Origin: Rhynchopus sp. YZ270_cl-10
Taxonomy: Eukaryota > Euglenozoa > Diplonemea > Diplonemida > Diplonemidae
DNA length: 64,000 bases
Assembly (NCBI GenBank): GCA_964035575.1
Contig: OZ037864.1
Coordinates: 682,001 to 746,000, forward strand
Reading direction: 5' to 3'
Below the pieces are notes generated by a model that was not told the origin of the DNA, searched no databases, and saw only the letters and a program-made list of their open reading frames with translations. Both the position numbers and the translations under genes were made by a program. Each line of letters opens with the position of its first letter. Position 1 is the first letter of the stretch. Of the stretch, positions 1 to 11,577 are shown one piece after another.

Positions 1-1371
1 TGGATGAACCCGCCAAGGTTCTGGTACGAGCCGACCTTGACCCAGCGAGACTGGTCGTCGACCAATTGCTTGAACATTTCGAGAAGCTGTGTGTTGCGCA
101 CTTCACGTGTGACACCTTTGCTCACTTCACACATGTGCTCAACGCACGCCTTTCTGACACCCCAGATGTCATCCTTGCAAAGTGTCAGGTAAATGGGGAG
201 GATCTTCTCCACTGCGTTTGCAGGTCCAATGACCTCAATCAGCTTCCCGAGGTTCGAAGCCACTGTGCGACGGACGGAGAAGGAGTTGTCTCCCGACAGC
301 GTCTCCACCTCCTTGATGACAGTGCGCATGCAACGCTCCTCACCAAAGCGTGCTGCAAGCTCGTTGAACAGCTGTGCTGCCACAATACGGTAGTCCTCTG
401 CACGCTCGTCATGTGCCAGTGTCACAACCACGTTCAGCAGCTGTGGCTCCACCTGTTCGTCCTTCACGAGCTCGACAAGCTTGATTAGTGTATTCACTGC
501 TGACATCCCAACCTGATGTGAAGAAGTGGTGAAGTGGTGAAATCAATAAATGAACACAAATCAAGTCTGAAGAATGAACACAAACTGTTGTGCTTAGAGG
601 GATTCGTACACGCATATTTATCACGGAAAGTAGCCATACCTGGACGTTCTTGTCAACAAGCAGCTCAAATGTGTATGGCAAAAATGTGTTGTTCAGCTCA
701 GCATCGCCAGGCTCGCCGCCCTTAATGAGGAACTGTGCGAGTGGCCAGAGCTGCTCCACGAATGCCTGGCGCACAGAGGGTTCGGAGTCTGCGACGAAGT
801 TGGAGAGAAGGGGGAGCATTCTGTCGAGTGTGGATTGGTAGCCGCATTCGAGTGCGGTGTCGGCGAGCTCTCTGTGGGAGGGGTGTGTTGTTTGTGTCGT
901 TGTTAACCAGTAAAGGATTTCGCAGGGACACGAGGGCGGCTTCTCTGTTTCTGACTGACGAACACGAGAGCACATAAGAAGTAGAAGAAGGGAGGGAGGA
1001 CACCACACAGTACATAACACAAGGTGGCGGGGACGTGAAAAGAAGGTTTGAGTGGGGAGAAGGGAGTGGCGTACCTCACCAAGACAAGCCGCTGCAGTGA
1101 AAAGTCTGATGTGTAGTAACGTTCCAAACGTGTTATCGCGTCGAGGGTGTCATCCATGGCGTACTCCTCGAAACCGAAACCATCCTGTGTGGTTGTGTGG
1201 GTTGGTTGTAAGCATCACAAACGAAAGTGCAAAGTGCAAAGCGCATCATGCAAACACCTCCTCCCCTCTAGCAACCACAAAGGCTTGCTGTGCTGCTGCG
1301 GCAAACAAAAGACATACCTGATCATCGTCGTAGTCGACGTCACCCTCGTCACCCATACCACCGCCGTACAT
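1..1371 (-). CDS. PPP4R1: PP4 regulatory subunit 1-like HEAT-repeat protein (5' part, cut by window edge)
   Basis: Regulatory/scaffold subunit of protein phosphatase 4 by homology to the PPP4R1 family. Four exons can be built: 1318-1371, 1075-1184, 640-871 and 512 to beyond position 1. The introns are 133, 203 and 127 nt, with GTATGT/GTACGC/GTATGG donors and CAG acceptors. The frame stays open through all junctions (exon 2 ends in phase 2, the others in phase 0). The start is ATG 1371, giving MYGGGMGDEGDVDYDDDQ. Exon 3 has the HEAT-like stretch VADSEPSVRQAFVEQLWPLA. Exon 4 has LCKDDIWGVRKACVEHM followed by QSRWVKVGSYQNLGGFI, which closely matches the PPP4R1 block LCSDNVWGVRKACAE...PSRWVRQAAFQSLGPFI as I recall it. 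The C-terminal half is outside the window. A general PP2A-A-type HEAT protein is the alternative, but the match in order and wording favours PPP4R1. Confidence 0.82.
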
Positions 1372-1718
1372 ATTGCCTCTTTTGTGTGTAGCTCTTTGCG
1401 AGGCTCTGGTCAGTGGTGTGTCGTGAGAGGTTTGAGAGGATGGTATGCAAAGAACTGTCCTTTGTTGTACTTCCGTCTTCACACATACTACATAAAAGGT
1501 GGAAACCTTTTTTGTAAACAAACGACTGAACCACCCAAAACTAATTTTTTAGTGTAAATTGACTATTTAATGGGGAATAACATATTTGAGAGGAGGTGTC
1601 TACAGCACTAGGTGGACATTGCGATGTTCTTCTGATGCTTATGCCGGTAACTGCGTGTCAGCAACGAACATTCCTGTATTTTTTATTTTTATTTTATTTT
1701 ATAAATTTTATCACATTT
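1372..1718. other. Intergenic, 5' leader of PPP4R1-like and 3' flank of CFAP65-like
   Basis: No gene seen. The minus strand upstream of 1371 is pyrimidine-rich with several AGs. Positions 1676-1715 are AT-rich and precede the CFAP65 stop codon. Confidence 0.5.
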
Positions 1719-4700
1719 TCACTCATCCACCACAATCACCCCTCTCCATACCGGATCATCTGGGTGCATTGCTGCATCCTTGATGATGTCAAAGACACAT
1801 GACGCGAGGATCTCTTCAACCATGCACTGGAACTCACCCGTTTGCAGGAGCTGGCGTGACTCAGATTCTTCGTGGCGCGTCTGCCGATCTTCCAAATTCC
1901 GTTGAAGCACTTCAGGCTGCATCACAGCGGAGAAGGGCACACCGACGACTTCATTCTCGAGGGTGACACCCACCCTGCCTCTGTGGTGTCCACTAACGAC
2001 ACCCTCCGACACCTTTGTCTCACCCTCAACGGTGTGCTGCACGGAGACGGTGGTGCCTGGGGGAAACTTCTTGCGGGCTTCTATCGCATCGCTTTGGATG
2101 GCAGGCTCGGAGAACTCACAGAAGTAGCGTAGCGGTGTGTCGTCCAGCTCTTTGTATGCCTATCGTTGGGGTGTGGAGGGGGGGAGTGGGTGATGGAAAA
2201 GGTGCGTACCTGTTCGACTTCAGGATCGCGTATAACGTCGAGCAGCACATCCGCAAGGTGGCCCATAGCAAAGAGCACCTCCGTGCTTGTGGCGGGCTGT
2301 TGCTGCAGGAGGTCTGCGTCGCTGCGCAGCTTCATCCACAAAGGCTCGCCTTCTCGCCGGGTGGGTGAGAGGGAGGGCTTTCTGCCGTGCTCCCGTTGGA
2401 AGGATGTTGCTTGCATCTCCTGGGTGGGATATTTGTTAAAGGGTCGCAGTTATTATTTTGCAACTAAAAGGATTGGCAAATAATAAGTGAGATTCCGCTC
2501 TTATTTTTTGCGGATTTTTTTTAATAGAAAATACCTCAGCATGAAGCTCCATGATGCTTGCTGGCACAGAAGGTTGGGGCTGCTCAATGTTCTGTTTGTA
2601 TGGTGTTTTTGAGTAGTTGCGTTAACGTTATTAGAAATACCTGTTGGTAAACGGAGAGGGTTGGGTGGAAGTGCGACGCCCAGATATGTGGTTCCTGGTC
2701 GCGAAGGGTGTCAAAGTCAAAGACACGCGCCTGCAGGCGGAGGTCAAGATAGGTATCGGGGACGGTGACCCACATGAGGTCTGCACTGTTTTCGTCGAGG
2801 TTTTCGGGGCTTTCGACCTGCATCAACTTCTCCATCGTTTGCTTCAACTGAGAGGTCGTTTGATAGCGCACCGGCGGCTCCGTGACTGGAGTTCTCTTGT
2901 GTTTCTTAATACCCCGTTTGATCGTGCCCTCCCCCGCATCTTCACCTTCCAACTCCAACTCCTGCTCCCCCTTCACCTCTTCACGCATCTTTTCACGCCG
3001 ATCAGAGAGGGATTGATTTTTGAGTCTGCACTGCACACTCTGCTCAATGATATGACAGAGGGATCCACTGTACAACGTCAGCCTGCACACTAGATACTCC
3101 CCTGCCTGCACCAGCCCTGAGGAAGGGTACATCTCGAGGAGCTGCTCGCCGTGAAGACCTTCTGTGATCCACTCAAATGAGAAGGCGTCGCTTTTATGAG
3201 TATTCTTTAACAGCAGCAAACGGCGGTGCAACGAATGTACTGAAATCCTCCCAAACTCCAAGACATCTTGTGAGAGCACCACCGGAAACAACGGCGACCG
3301 TGGCAGAGTAGGAAACACTCTGAGATGTCTAAACTCTGGATTCAACCCTTCCATTGTCTCTGGCCTGCCCGGATGGAAACCTGATCCACGCAGCTCTATT
3401 GTGTAGCTCTTTTTTTCGGAGTTGGTCACAATAATATTAGCATCCATGACATACTGCTTGGCTTCTAGGGGACGGAAATACCACTGCAGGAACGTTGAGC
3501 AGAGGGGCGGTATTTCACCATATGAGTTGAGACATTGGAAGACAGGGAAGTCGCAGGACTTTTCATAGAGCGTGGCGAAGGGTTGTTTGTCTAGCTCGTA
3601 GACTACCGGATGGAGGGAGTTGTTACGAAGCTCGACGTACTGTAGAGGGGGCTTAGTATCGCCTATGCAGACAGGGGAGAAGTGGTGGAAGTCGTTCAGA
3701 ATGTCCAAATGGTTCTCCTCCTCATGCAGCGTCTTTCCTTTGAACATTAGCAAAATGCGTTTCCCAGATTTGATCTTCAGTACGACGGGCAGTGTATGGT
3801 CGCCTACCACAGACCTCTTATACGTCAGACGCAACGACAACAACTCATGCGGCTGTATCGTCGCCTCGGCAGGGGATATCGAGAAGAGCTCGTTGTCAAG
3901 AATGTGCTCCTGATGTAACGCCTCGGCAGACGGTACTTCCTCATGGAACCACCGTTCTATTGGCACAAAGTAGTCATTTGGCATCATAAACCTGAAGTGT
4001 ACAGGAAGTTCTGATACGTTTTCGAGGGTCATGAGAATTTTTGTGGTAAGTGATTCAACTGCAGCTGCGCCAAAGTGGATGTCATGCGCTTCGTGTTTGC
4101 TGCAGATTTTTTCAAATTCGAAGTCGCGTGAATCGACGTCGGTAGACTCAACACAAAGGGAGAGGGTTTTGTTGATGACGTCGACCTGGGCTTGGCTCCA
4201 GAGGTGCGCTTTGCTGATGGAGGGGCAGCGGACGTCGGTGATCTCGAGGAATGGGTAGCCCCCTTCTGCAGAGACCTCGCATGTGGGGAGGCTGCTGAGG
4301 TCGGTGGGGGCGGCGCCATGTCTGTAGTGCAGTGCTTCTGCCTCGCTGTTGACAGCCTTGCAGAAGATTTTGAAACGGTAGGTGCCTCGTCTCGAAGGCG
4401 CAAAACGAATGCGAATGTTCTTATGCGAACGCAGCGGAAGAACACCGTGCTGCTCGCTGATCTCCACCTCAGCAGGGTTCATTTCACACCCCTCAGACGC
4501 CACCCAACCAACGTGATAAGCACTCTCGCAGCATGTAGAGTTGTAGATAGTGATATCCCGCACACAGTCCCCCCCCGCCAGCACAGTAGGAATCTGCATG
4601 ACATAGGGTTCAAGGGTAAGACACCCAAGCGTGCCCTCGCCAATGACGGTGATCTGTTGTGCGGTGGCGCCATTCGCAATGCTCGACAGCGACGATGCGC

Positions 4701-7143
4701 ACACCACAGGGACGCCGATGATGTAGCGCTGTACCTTTTCGGGGGTAAATGAGATGTGCACCTGCTTCTTTTCGTTTCCTTTTAAAACGCCCGATTCTGG
4801 CGTGATTTTGATGATTTTGCTATACTTTTGGGGGACATCCCATTTGAAGGCGGCCTCAATCCTACACGGATTCTCGATGACATACGGACGGGTTGTCGTT
4901 GAATCTGTGAAGGTAGGCTTGAAATAGACGGTCGAATCATTCCTGAACAGCAACGACGGTGTGAACGACGCACCGTGAAGGTACAACGGAGCTGACTTGG
5001 TACTGTCCAAGAGCACCTCCACCGTGCTTTTGTAGGAGCTTGCCGTACGGCCACCAAAGAATTTCAGAAGCAAAACCTGCGCCTGCCTGGCAGGCACCAC
5101 CCCTGTCTCGGGGTACACCTTGAAAACCGGCTCCCCCCCACCCATGTCCAGGTTACTCCCACCACCGCTGTCACCAAGCGAAATATCTGACACGGAATTG
5201 TCATGCATTTCCGAGCCCCCATCCTCATGCGACATATGCCTCGACCCACCGTAGAAAATCTGAAACGACGTTGGTACGTCCCCCTGATTCACCAGAGAAA
5301 TGGTTTGGTATGCAGTCTCGCCTACATGAACAGAAGGGAACTCTACCTTTGACACCGAAAGCGACGCCTTTACCGGAGAAAGACGTCCCTCCCCTCTGCA
5401 GGTACAAGACAGTGTCAGGCACGTCGGGGGCATGACAGTATTGTCCTTGACCAATCGATAGGAGCGCATTGTTTTATAGTACACATAGCACTCTAGGATG
5501 CTGAGAATGGGGGACGACATCTCAGACCCCTTTGCGGTCACATTGAATGACGAAGAGGAGAACGGGGCAACGTCGGCAGTGGCAGGCTCGACTGTGAATG
5601 AAGCGGAGTCTTGGTGCGGCCAGACACACGTTGCTTTGGAGGAGGTGTGGTTGAAGACCTCTACTTGGCGGGTCTCTCCGCCACGAGATTTGACAACACC
5701 AAAATCTGCCTGCGTAGTGTCCAGCGAAAACGCTGCTGCATGAGCATTCGTCTCGTACAGCTCGGGGTGGAAGTCTGGTGGGTCAAGCGTGAGGAGCAGC
5801 GCCTCCCGAGCGTTCTGCTCTTCAGCATCCTCGACCCCGTCGCCGGAGTTAATCTTCTCCAATAGGCGGTCCATCTCTTCGGGTGTCAGCCGCCCAAGCC
5901 CAACCTTCTCACGCGCACGCAACTGCTTGACATGACGGTGCTGCAACGTAGGTGGACGACATCTCTCCGTAAAGGCAGACCCAATCAAATCAACCCAAAG
6001 CTTCTGCACGCTCCCCGCACTCCAAATATGGATACGACGATAATAATTCATTGAGTGCAACGGGGTGAACACAAACTTGACGTTAACGGAGGAGCTCCCT
6101 GGCAGCACCCCGGAAGAAGGTGTGCAGGTGAACGCACCGTGGGCATCGATGTTGGCAAGCTGGAAGGAGGCATCGTGCTTCGTCTGATTCGTCAAGACAA
6201 CAACCTTTTCGATATGCCGCACCTTCGCCGCTGTATCGGTGTACGACGATGCAAGCGCAGATATGTCGACCTCTCCGAAGTTCACACGCTTTGAGGAAAC
6301 ACTCAGGTCAGGACCATACCCTACACCTGACACAGAAATTGTCGAAGCAGACCCACCAACGGACCGGAGGCTGTATTCATTGAGTGTATGCAGACCACAG
6401 GACGATGCACGATATGTCACCTTGATGGTTGTGACACCTTCAGGGCGGATCACTCCTGCAGAAGGACGAAACGTGCATGCCTCGTTCAGCACTGCAGACG
6501 CATTCCCTTTGCGTTCAATGACGTAGTGTGCGGGGACTTGGCTGTGGTTTTTTAGGGTGATCTTCCGCTCTACTTGCTTTCCGATGAAGACTTCGCCGAA
6601 ATCGACGGAGGAACAGCTTGCCTTCACGAAGGGGTATTTCCCTATGCCAGACAGCATCAAGACGGAGGAGGACGTTTCAGCTTCATACCCTTCTTCGGGG
6701 TTGATTGAGTCCTCCAGGTCTCCGTCTGCGAGCATGAATTCGTTTTTGCAGTTTTGATGGCGCAGGATAGCTGCAGCTACATACACAGACGCCGTAGTAG
6801 GTGTGAAGCTTACCGTCGCCGTGACAGACCCACCCGGTGCAATCACGCCCTTCTCAGGAACAACCTGAAAAGGACGTTCCCCCGACGTCCCCGGAATCTC
6901 CCACAGAAAGTTGATAGTAGTGTCCCCCACATTCCTCACCGGAAATTGATATCCTGTCCCAATCTTCACCGGGGCGATGCCGAAGTCATGCTTTTGTGGC
7001 ATCTCGATGCAATGTTGTCCCTGTTGTGACTGCGTCTGTGCCAACGGAGTAGTGCCTGTACCTGCAGCAGCGTGCATTGTACGGTGTGACGCATTCTTCT
7101 TCTTCCCTTTTGAATGTCCATGTGATCGGAGAACATCTGTCAT
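1719..7143 (-). CDS. CFAP65: CFAP65-like ciliary ASH/MSP-domain protein, four exons
   Basis: Axoneme-associated structural protein; the CFAP65 (CCDC108) family acts in motile cilia. Exons are 2641-7143, 2535-2591, 2210-2419 and 1719-2159, all joined in phase 0, giving about 1736 residues (human CFAP65 is of similar size). Introns are 49, 115 and 50 nt with GTATTT or GTACGC donors. The first exon is a 1501-codon run of immunoglobulin-like ASH/MSP repeats with the usual FGxVxxG, NxSxxPxxF and P.SG.L.PG signatures. It includes the ECYVYYKTMRSYRLV block and a late LFSISPAEATIQPHELLSLR block that I associate with CFAP65. I chose ATG 7143 (MTDVLRSHGHSKGKKK) because the frame upstream to 7269 is pyrimidine-rich leader ending in a CACCACAG site. 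HYDIN, CFAP47 and CFAP74 share the same fold, so the class is firmer than the exact orthologue. Confidence 0.7.
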
Positions 7144-7397
7144 TCTCCTCCCCCCGTAGTGCGTTGTGGGAGGGGGTCTGTGGTGAAAGTGAAGGAGATG
7201 GGGGAAGGAGAGTTGATAGTATTTGAAACAGAATTGAAAATCTGTGGATGAATTTGAGAATTGTAACATTGGATGGGAAAAAAAAGGGGCGGGGGGTTGG
7301 AGGTAGGGTTGTGATACTAACTGATTTGCACGCTGCGATGAAACTGAATACTGGGAATGAGAAAAAAAATAAAAAGCGCTTCAAAAAGAAAAAGAAA

Positions 7398-7475
7398 AGT
7401 TGAAAGTGCCAACGCCTCACCGGATACCGGTAAACGCAAGACGCTGGGTTATCGAACCCCAGAGAGCACTTCATT
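7398..7475 (-). repeat. Short dispersed repeat, LINE-tail-like
   Basis: On the minus strand this reads a GGGGTTCGATAACCC hairpin, then AGGCGTTGGCACTTTCAACTT and a T-rich end. The same hairpin and tail follow the LINE fragment at 12698-12780, so this is probably a 5'-truncated copy or a SINE using the same 3' end. Confidence 0.55.
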
Positions 7476-7547
7476 GGCATACAAAAGAAAAGGAAAATAT
7501 AAAAAACACTTGAGATGAAAGGTGTCTCTCAGTGTATATCTAAGAAG

Positions 7548-7610
7548 AGTTGAATGGTGCAAACACCCCACTGGACATCTATTGACATCCACCACTGGAT
7601 GCAGGCATCA
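7548..7610 (-). repeat. Short dispersed repeat, LINE-tail-like
   Basis: The minus strand ends GTGTTTGCACCATTCAACTC and carries GCCTGCATCC upstream, matching the tail module of the copies at 12698 and 27632. The copy is diverged in the middle. Confidence 0.5.
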
Positions 7611-7924
7611 GATAAGAAAGAAAAACGATATATAAAAAGGGGGGGTAAAAATGATGTCCGCCTTTCTAAAAAGGTTGGTCCCAGAAGAGATGGGTATTTG
7701 CCAAGTCTAAAGAACAAAACCATAGAGAAGAAAAAACCCCCCCGAGGGGAGTGTAAATCTCGCCCAATACAGAGTGTTCAAAAAAAGGGGGGAAATTCTG
7801 CGCGTATCAGAATACGTGGTTTTGTAACATAACCCAGTCTGTATGAGTGCCCAAGGTTTGTTTTTTTCTACCTTTTTGTTGCTTTTTTTTTGCTTTGATA
7901 AAAGTTGAAATATCTAAGTGACAG

Positions 7925-7985
7925 TTGAAAAATGTGCACATACACATCTACCCGGATGCAAGCACCAATTATCTTGAGTTGCATC
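7925..7985 (-). repeat. Diverged LINE-tail-like repeat
   Basis: On the minus strand, GCTTGCATCCGGGTAGATG is followed by GTGCACATTTTTCAACTGTC and CTTAGATAT. This has the same order of short blocks as the copy at 7548-7610. Confidence 0.4.
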
Positions 7986-8300
7986 GAATTCTCGGGGAGA
8001 CAAAAACGACGTTTTTTCCCTTCTGCAAGGGGCTACCACAGGATGCGGGTTTTTGGGTTTTTGGGCTTACAGGGGTATCAAAAGTAAATACTACCTTAAA
8101 AAAAGGGAGGGAAAAAAACCCCCCCCTGAGAGAGGCAAGTCGAGGAGGAGAAGCTCCTGCTCTTTGTTTGATAAACATGGGGCGGCTGTTGCGGCGGGGG
8201 GGAGCGGGGCTACAAGAGAATAGGCAATACATCACATAGAGTTTAGCCTACAGGCATACATAAAAACAGACAGCAGCTGATCTTATTTTTATTTTGATAA

Positions 8301-8359
8301 ATTGTTGGAGTAGTGTAGTTGTCTGCGGCTGTGTTGCCACAGTTGTGCAAATCTCCACT
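8301..8359. repeat. Dispersed hairpin repeat, family B, copy 1
   Basis: Begins ATTGTTGGAGTAGTGTAGTTG and ends with TGTGCAAATCTCCACT, with a 15-bp insert relative to the copy at 38143-38183. AGTG(T/G)AG and CTCCACT can pair. It lies just beyond the HEN1 stop codon, probably in its 3' UTR. Confidence 0.5.
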
Positions 8360-8364
8360 CATTT

Positions 8365-9648
8365 TTATAGCCTATCAGGCCGTTCGTCTTTACACGTTTC
8401 TCTATGGTTTTCGCCACACCATTTGCACCCCGCTATCCGTACCCAGCCCTGTTCATAAGGCGGGCCTGACCAGAGTACGAGCCCTGCAACTTCGTGTTGC
8501 GCTTCGAGGAAACAGCGGATGACCCATTTGATTTGAATCCATACTTGGTCCTCTTCTGATGCTTCTCTCGCCTCAACGAGAAAGTCGGGTGAATGCTCCA
8601 GGATCCGCGGGATGGGTTGTGTGCCTACTAACTCTGTTAAATTCACCCATCCCTTTTCGTCTGTGGGTTCTTCTCTTTGCTCTGCACACATCTTTGCAAG
8701 CATGTCATAGACAACAGAGCAGACGTCGTACGCAAGCCAGGATTGGGGCATAGAGGAGAAAACGATTTCTGTTGCAACACCATCCGTTTTGTGAGTACGC
8801 TTTGTCAGGCTTTTTCCCTTCCATGCACAGCCACCCGATGCCTTGCAGCAAGGGAGATTACACAGTGCTGTCGTTGGAGTGGGAGGGGAGATGAGAGTAT
8901 CGCTGTCAGAGCTGTTTGGATGGTCAGAATCTTCTGCACACAAAGAGATGGGAATGAACGTTGCCAGCGACGAAGCGTAGACAAGCTTCCCCCCAGGCCC
9001 CACCACACCCCCCACACCAGAGAATGACACAACATAGCCGTGCCTCTTAGCAACATTGATCCCCCACTCCGCAAACTCTCCTGCAGTCCATTCAAAGCGA
9101 TGATCAGGATGGCGGAATGTGCCCGGCGCCATCCCCATCGGAACATTCGCTTCGATGTTCGGAGTGGTCACAACCACCACCTTCGCGAAGTCTAATAGCG
9201 TGAACAGCGTGTCGGAGAAGGTGTCCACATCTTCGGGGTTGACGTGCTCGAGGACTTCGATGCAGCTTATTGCGTCGACAGCGTTTTGTTCGAGGAAGTG
9301 TCTGAGTGGGTTGAGGTCGTCTGTGATGATGTTGACCCCCCATAGGGACATGTGGAGTGGCATGTAGGGGTTGCCTGCCTTTGCGGATTCGAGTGTGGAG
9401 AATTGGGTGTGGTCCAGGTCTAAGCCTACGCCGAGCATGAATCTGCACAGACGAGAGTCGCGTAAGGTGGTGCATGTGCCGTCAGCACCACTCCACTTAA
9501 CAGGAGACCGCATCGACAGCATCTCAGCCAGCCCCTTCCCCTCCCCACACCCGACATCCGCAAAGCGCTCCACCTTATGCTCATCAAGGATGTCTGCCAC
9601 AGCGCGGTACCGTTGCAGCGCGAGCGACACTTCGAACACACGCACCAT
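8365..9648 (-). CDS. HEN1: HEN1-type small-RNA 2'-O-methyltransferase
   Basis: Would methylate the 2'-OH of the 3'-terminal ribose of small RNAs (siRNA/piRNA-like), using SAM and a divalent metal. The 427-residue protein from ATG 9648 has an early LQRY motif (residues 11-14) and the SAM-binding DVGCGEGKG (31-39). The HEN1 metal site is present: E131, E134 and H135 in EVLEHV, then TTPNIEAN (161-168) and H183 in RHPDHRFEW. These residues define the family and are all intact. There is no dsRNA-binding N-terminus, so the layout is like animal or bacterial HEN1 rather than plant HEN1. The frame is open above 9648, but that part (to 9798) overlaps the repeat at 9748-9800. An upstream exon cannot be excluded, since a CACCAATCAG acceptor-like site precedes the ATG. 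Confidence 0.88.
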   Translation of the reverse strand: MVRVFEVSLALQRYRAVADILDEHKVERFADVGCGEGKGLAEMLSMRSPVKWSGADGTCTTLRDSRLCRFMLGVGLDLDHTQFSTLESAKAGNPYMPLHMSLWGVNIITDDLNPLRHFLEQNAVDAISCIEVLEHVNPEDVDTFSDTLFTLLDFAKVVVVTTPNIEANVPMGMAPGTFRHPDHRFEWTAGEFAEWGINVAKRHGYVVSFSGVGGVVGPGGKLVYASSLATFIPISLCAEDSDHPNSSDSDTLISPPTPTTALCNLPCCKASGGCAWKGKSLTKRTHKTDGVATEIVFSSMPQSWLAYDVCSVVYDMLAKMCAEQREEPTDEKGWVNLTELVGTQPIPRILEHSPDFLVEAREASEEDQVWIQIKWVIRCFLEAQHEVAGLVLWSGPPYEQGWVRIAGCKWCGENHRETCKDERPDRL

Positions 9649-9995
9649 TACAAACAAGCCACAGTCATGCACCTGATTGGTGGGGTGAAAGGCCTTGGGG
9701 GGATTTGTAAAAATGGCGGGGGGTGAAAAAATTTGGTAGTAAATGATGGAGGCACCTCTAGCTGACCCACGTACGATGCCAGACCCGGATGAAAGCAAAT
9801 ACCCTGCGACCAGCAGAAGGTGTGAAAAGGAAACCTAATGGATTGCCCGTACCGTGAACGGGGGCAGTGCACAACCGCTCGCCTGCGAAGTCACCTGAAT
9901 AGTCCTTGCAGGCGGTACACCGACCTAATATGCGGCAGAGCTGGCCTGACCGTTGGTCGCTGTTTCCAAAGTGCAAACACCCTCAGAAAGCATGG
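9649..9995. other. Intergenic between HEN1 and the 1.6-kb DNA element
   Basis: Holds the repeat at 9748-9800 and an AAAGTGCAAACACCCTCAG stretch near 9968 that resembles the tail of the LINE-tail family. No gene seen. Confidence 0.45.
9748..9800 (-). repeat. Dispersed repeat shared with 61096-61150
   Basis: Both copies share ACCCACGTACGATGCCAG on the plus strand, flanked by AGGCACCTC and CCGGATGAAA. The minus strand reads CATCCGG...GGTGCCTCCATCA, a module also seen in the LINE-tail repeats. Confidence 0.55.
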
Positions 9996-11577
9996 GGGGG
10001 GTCCGTAAGTTTGTGTATTTGTGTGTAAAATTTCCGGCCCTTTTGGGTGAAAAAAAAAAAAAGGGTGAGGGGAGTTGGGTCCAGTCATAGGGGGTATAGC
10101 ATATTTTTTGGAAAATTCTTCAAAAAAGCAAGGATTTTTGCTGAGCACAATGAAATTTTCAGAAAAATCCCAATTTTCGGCCAAATTTGGAGCAAATTAG
10201 GCCCACACACCCCGATTTTGGGTCAAAAACCGATTTCATTTTTGCTCAGGAGTGCCTACGATTCCGCAAACCAGAGGTCCTCTGGATGCATGCATTGATA
10301 AACACAACACTGGAAATTGCAAGGAACAGGTCTGCATGCGTGCTCTCTAGCCACTACAGCTACAGGGTATGCACAAAATGACCGTATTGTGGTTGAATTT
10401 TGACTTGCAAATGTTTATTCACGAACATGTATTTCTGAGGTTTTTTGGATTCTTTGGGCCATTTTATGACTTCGGGTGCCTACCACGCCCGTTTTTGGGC
10501 AATAAAAATTTTTTGTCTGGTCAAAAATCGCCTTGTACTTGTGAAAGGAATTGCTAAGGAAATGTGAAATATGCGTGTTTTGGTACACAAAAGTGCGTTT
10601 TGGGTGCTTCTGAAGGGTCAAAACACCAAAATGTTGCGTTTTTTTTGCGTTTTTGGTCTCCCAAGGACCCACTATTTTGGGTGAATTTTTTTTCACCTTT
10701 GCGAAAAAAAACTGAAAAATCACGGCTATAAGAACGCTAAGAAAAATCGATATTCATTTTTTGGGCAGAAAAGTGCGTTTTAGGTGCCCACCGATGGTCA
10801 AAACATCAATTTTTTTTGTATTTTTGGCATCTTTGGACACCCAAGGACCCATTATCGGGGTGATTTCTTTTTGCCTGAGATTTGCCTTTGCCAAAATCGA
10901 AAAAAAAAAAAAAAAATTGTGGCGGAATTTGCTAAGGAAAAGCCGAAATTGTGGGCCCTGTAGTAATGCATAAGGTGCATAATGCATATGGTTTACCCCC
11001 AGATCGTCAAAACACCCGATTTTTGCGTTTTTTTTGCACTTTTTGGTGCCCAAAAACCCAACTCAGGGGTCGAAATTTTCCCGAAAAAAAAAATTTTTTT
11101 TTTGAGATTTTTCGATTTTTTGACAAGGCGCTGGCCCATACAAAGTGCACTGGTGGTACAGAAAATGGCTGGGGAATAAACTCTAGATGCTCAAAACAGC
11201 TCAATTCTTGCTTTTTTTGACTTTTTGGTCCCAGGAGGGTGCCTAGGGTGTAGTGAGCAGGCCTCAAAAACACTTGTGAAAAAAAATTTTTGGGATTTTT
11301 TTTTTTTTGAGATTTTTGAAAAATCGGCCGATTTTGCGACCAATTTTGGCTGGGGAATTTCGACGACCAAAGGGTCCCCCCTTTGGTTTTTTCCAAAAAA
11401 TCGGGTATTTTTTGTGTGTACAATTGTACACCCGGTCTGCCGGTCTTTTTCGAGGGTGGGTAGGACCGGCCCTAAAAGGCGGTAATCCTTAAGAGCCGGT
11501 CTTTTTACGGACCCTAAAGACCGGCTATACACACTAATTACGTGTCTGGTCGTTGCCGGTCTATTTACGGATCCCCC
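9996..11577 (-). mobile_element. Non-coding 1.6-kb DNA transposon, copy 1 (unclassified family)
   Basis: A 1582-bp element nearly identical to the reverse complement of 16318-17917. Its ends are short inverted repeats: GGGGGGTCCGTAAGT at 9996 and, from the other end inward, GGGGGATCCGTAAAT at 11577. TGG directly flanks both sides (9993-9995 and 11578-11580), a 3-bp target duplication. The right end carries several CCGGTCTTT/GACCGGC motifs near the terminus, as transposase-binding sites often do. The interior is AT-rich and made of about four degenerate 160-190-bp blocks, each with a GGTCAAAAC-type core. No reading frame of note is present, so it is a non-autonomous element. Only small differences separate the two copies, so both look young. 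Confidence 0.85.

Larger units (their letters stand above)
7144..8364. other. Intergenic with dispersed short repeats
   Basis: No gene seen. It holds three copies of the short LINE-tail-like repeat (near 7398-7475, 7548-7610, 7925-7985) and a hairpin repeat at 8301-8359, all listed separately. The rest is purine-rich low-complexity sequence. Confidence 0.5.

Noticed and set aside
7440-7460. tRNA T-arm-like GGTTCGATAACC on the minus strand (also at 12749)
   Set aside because: No matching D-arm, anticodon arm or acceptor stem at the right spacing; explained by the LINE-tail hairpin.
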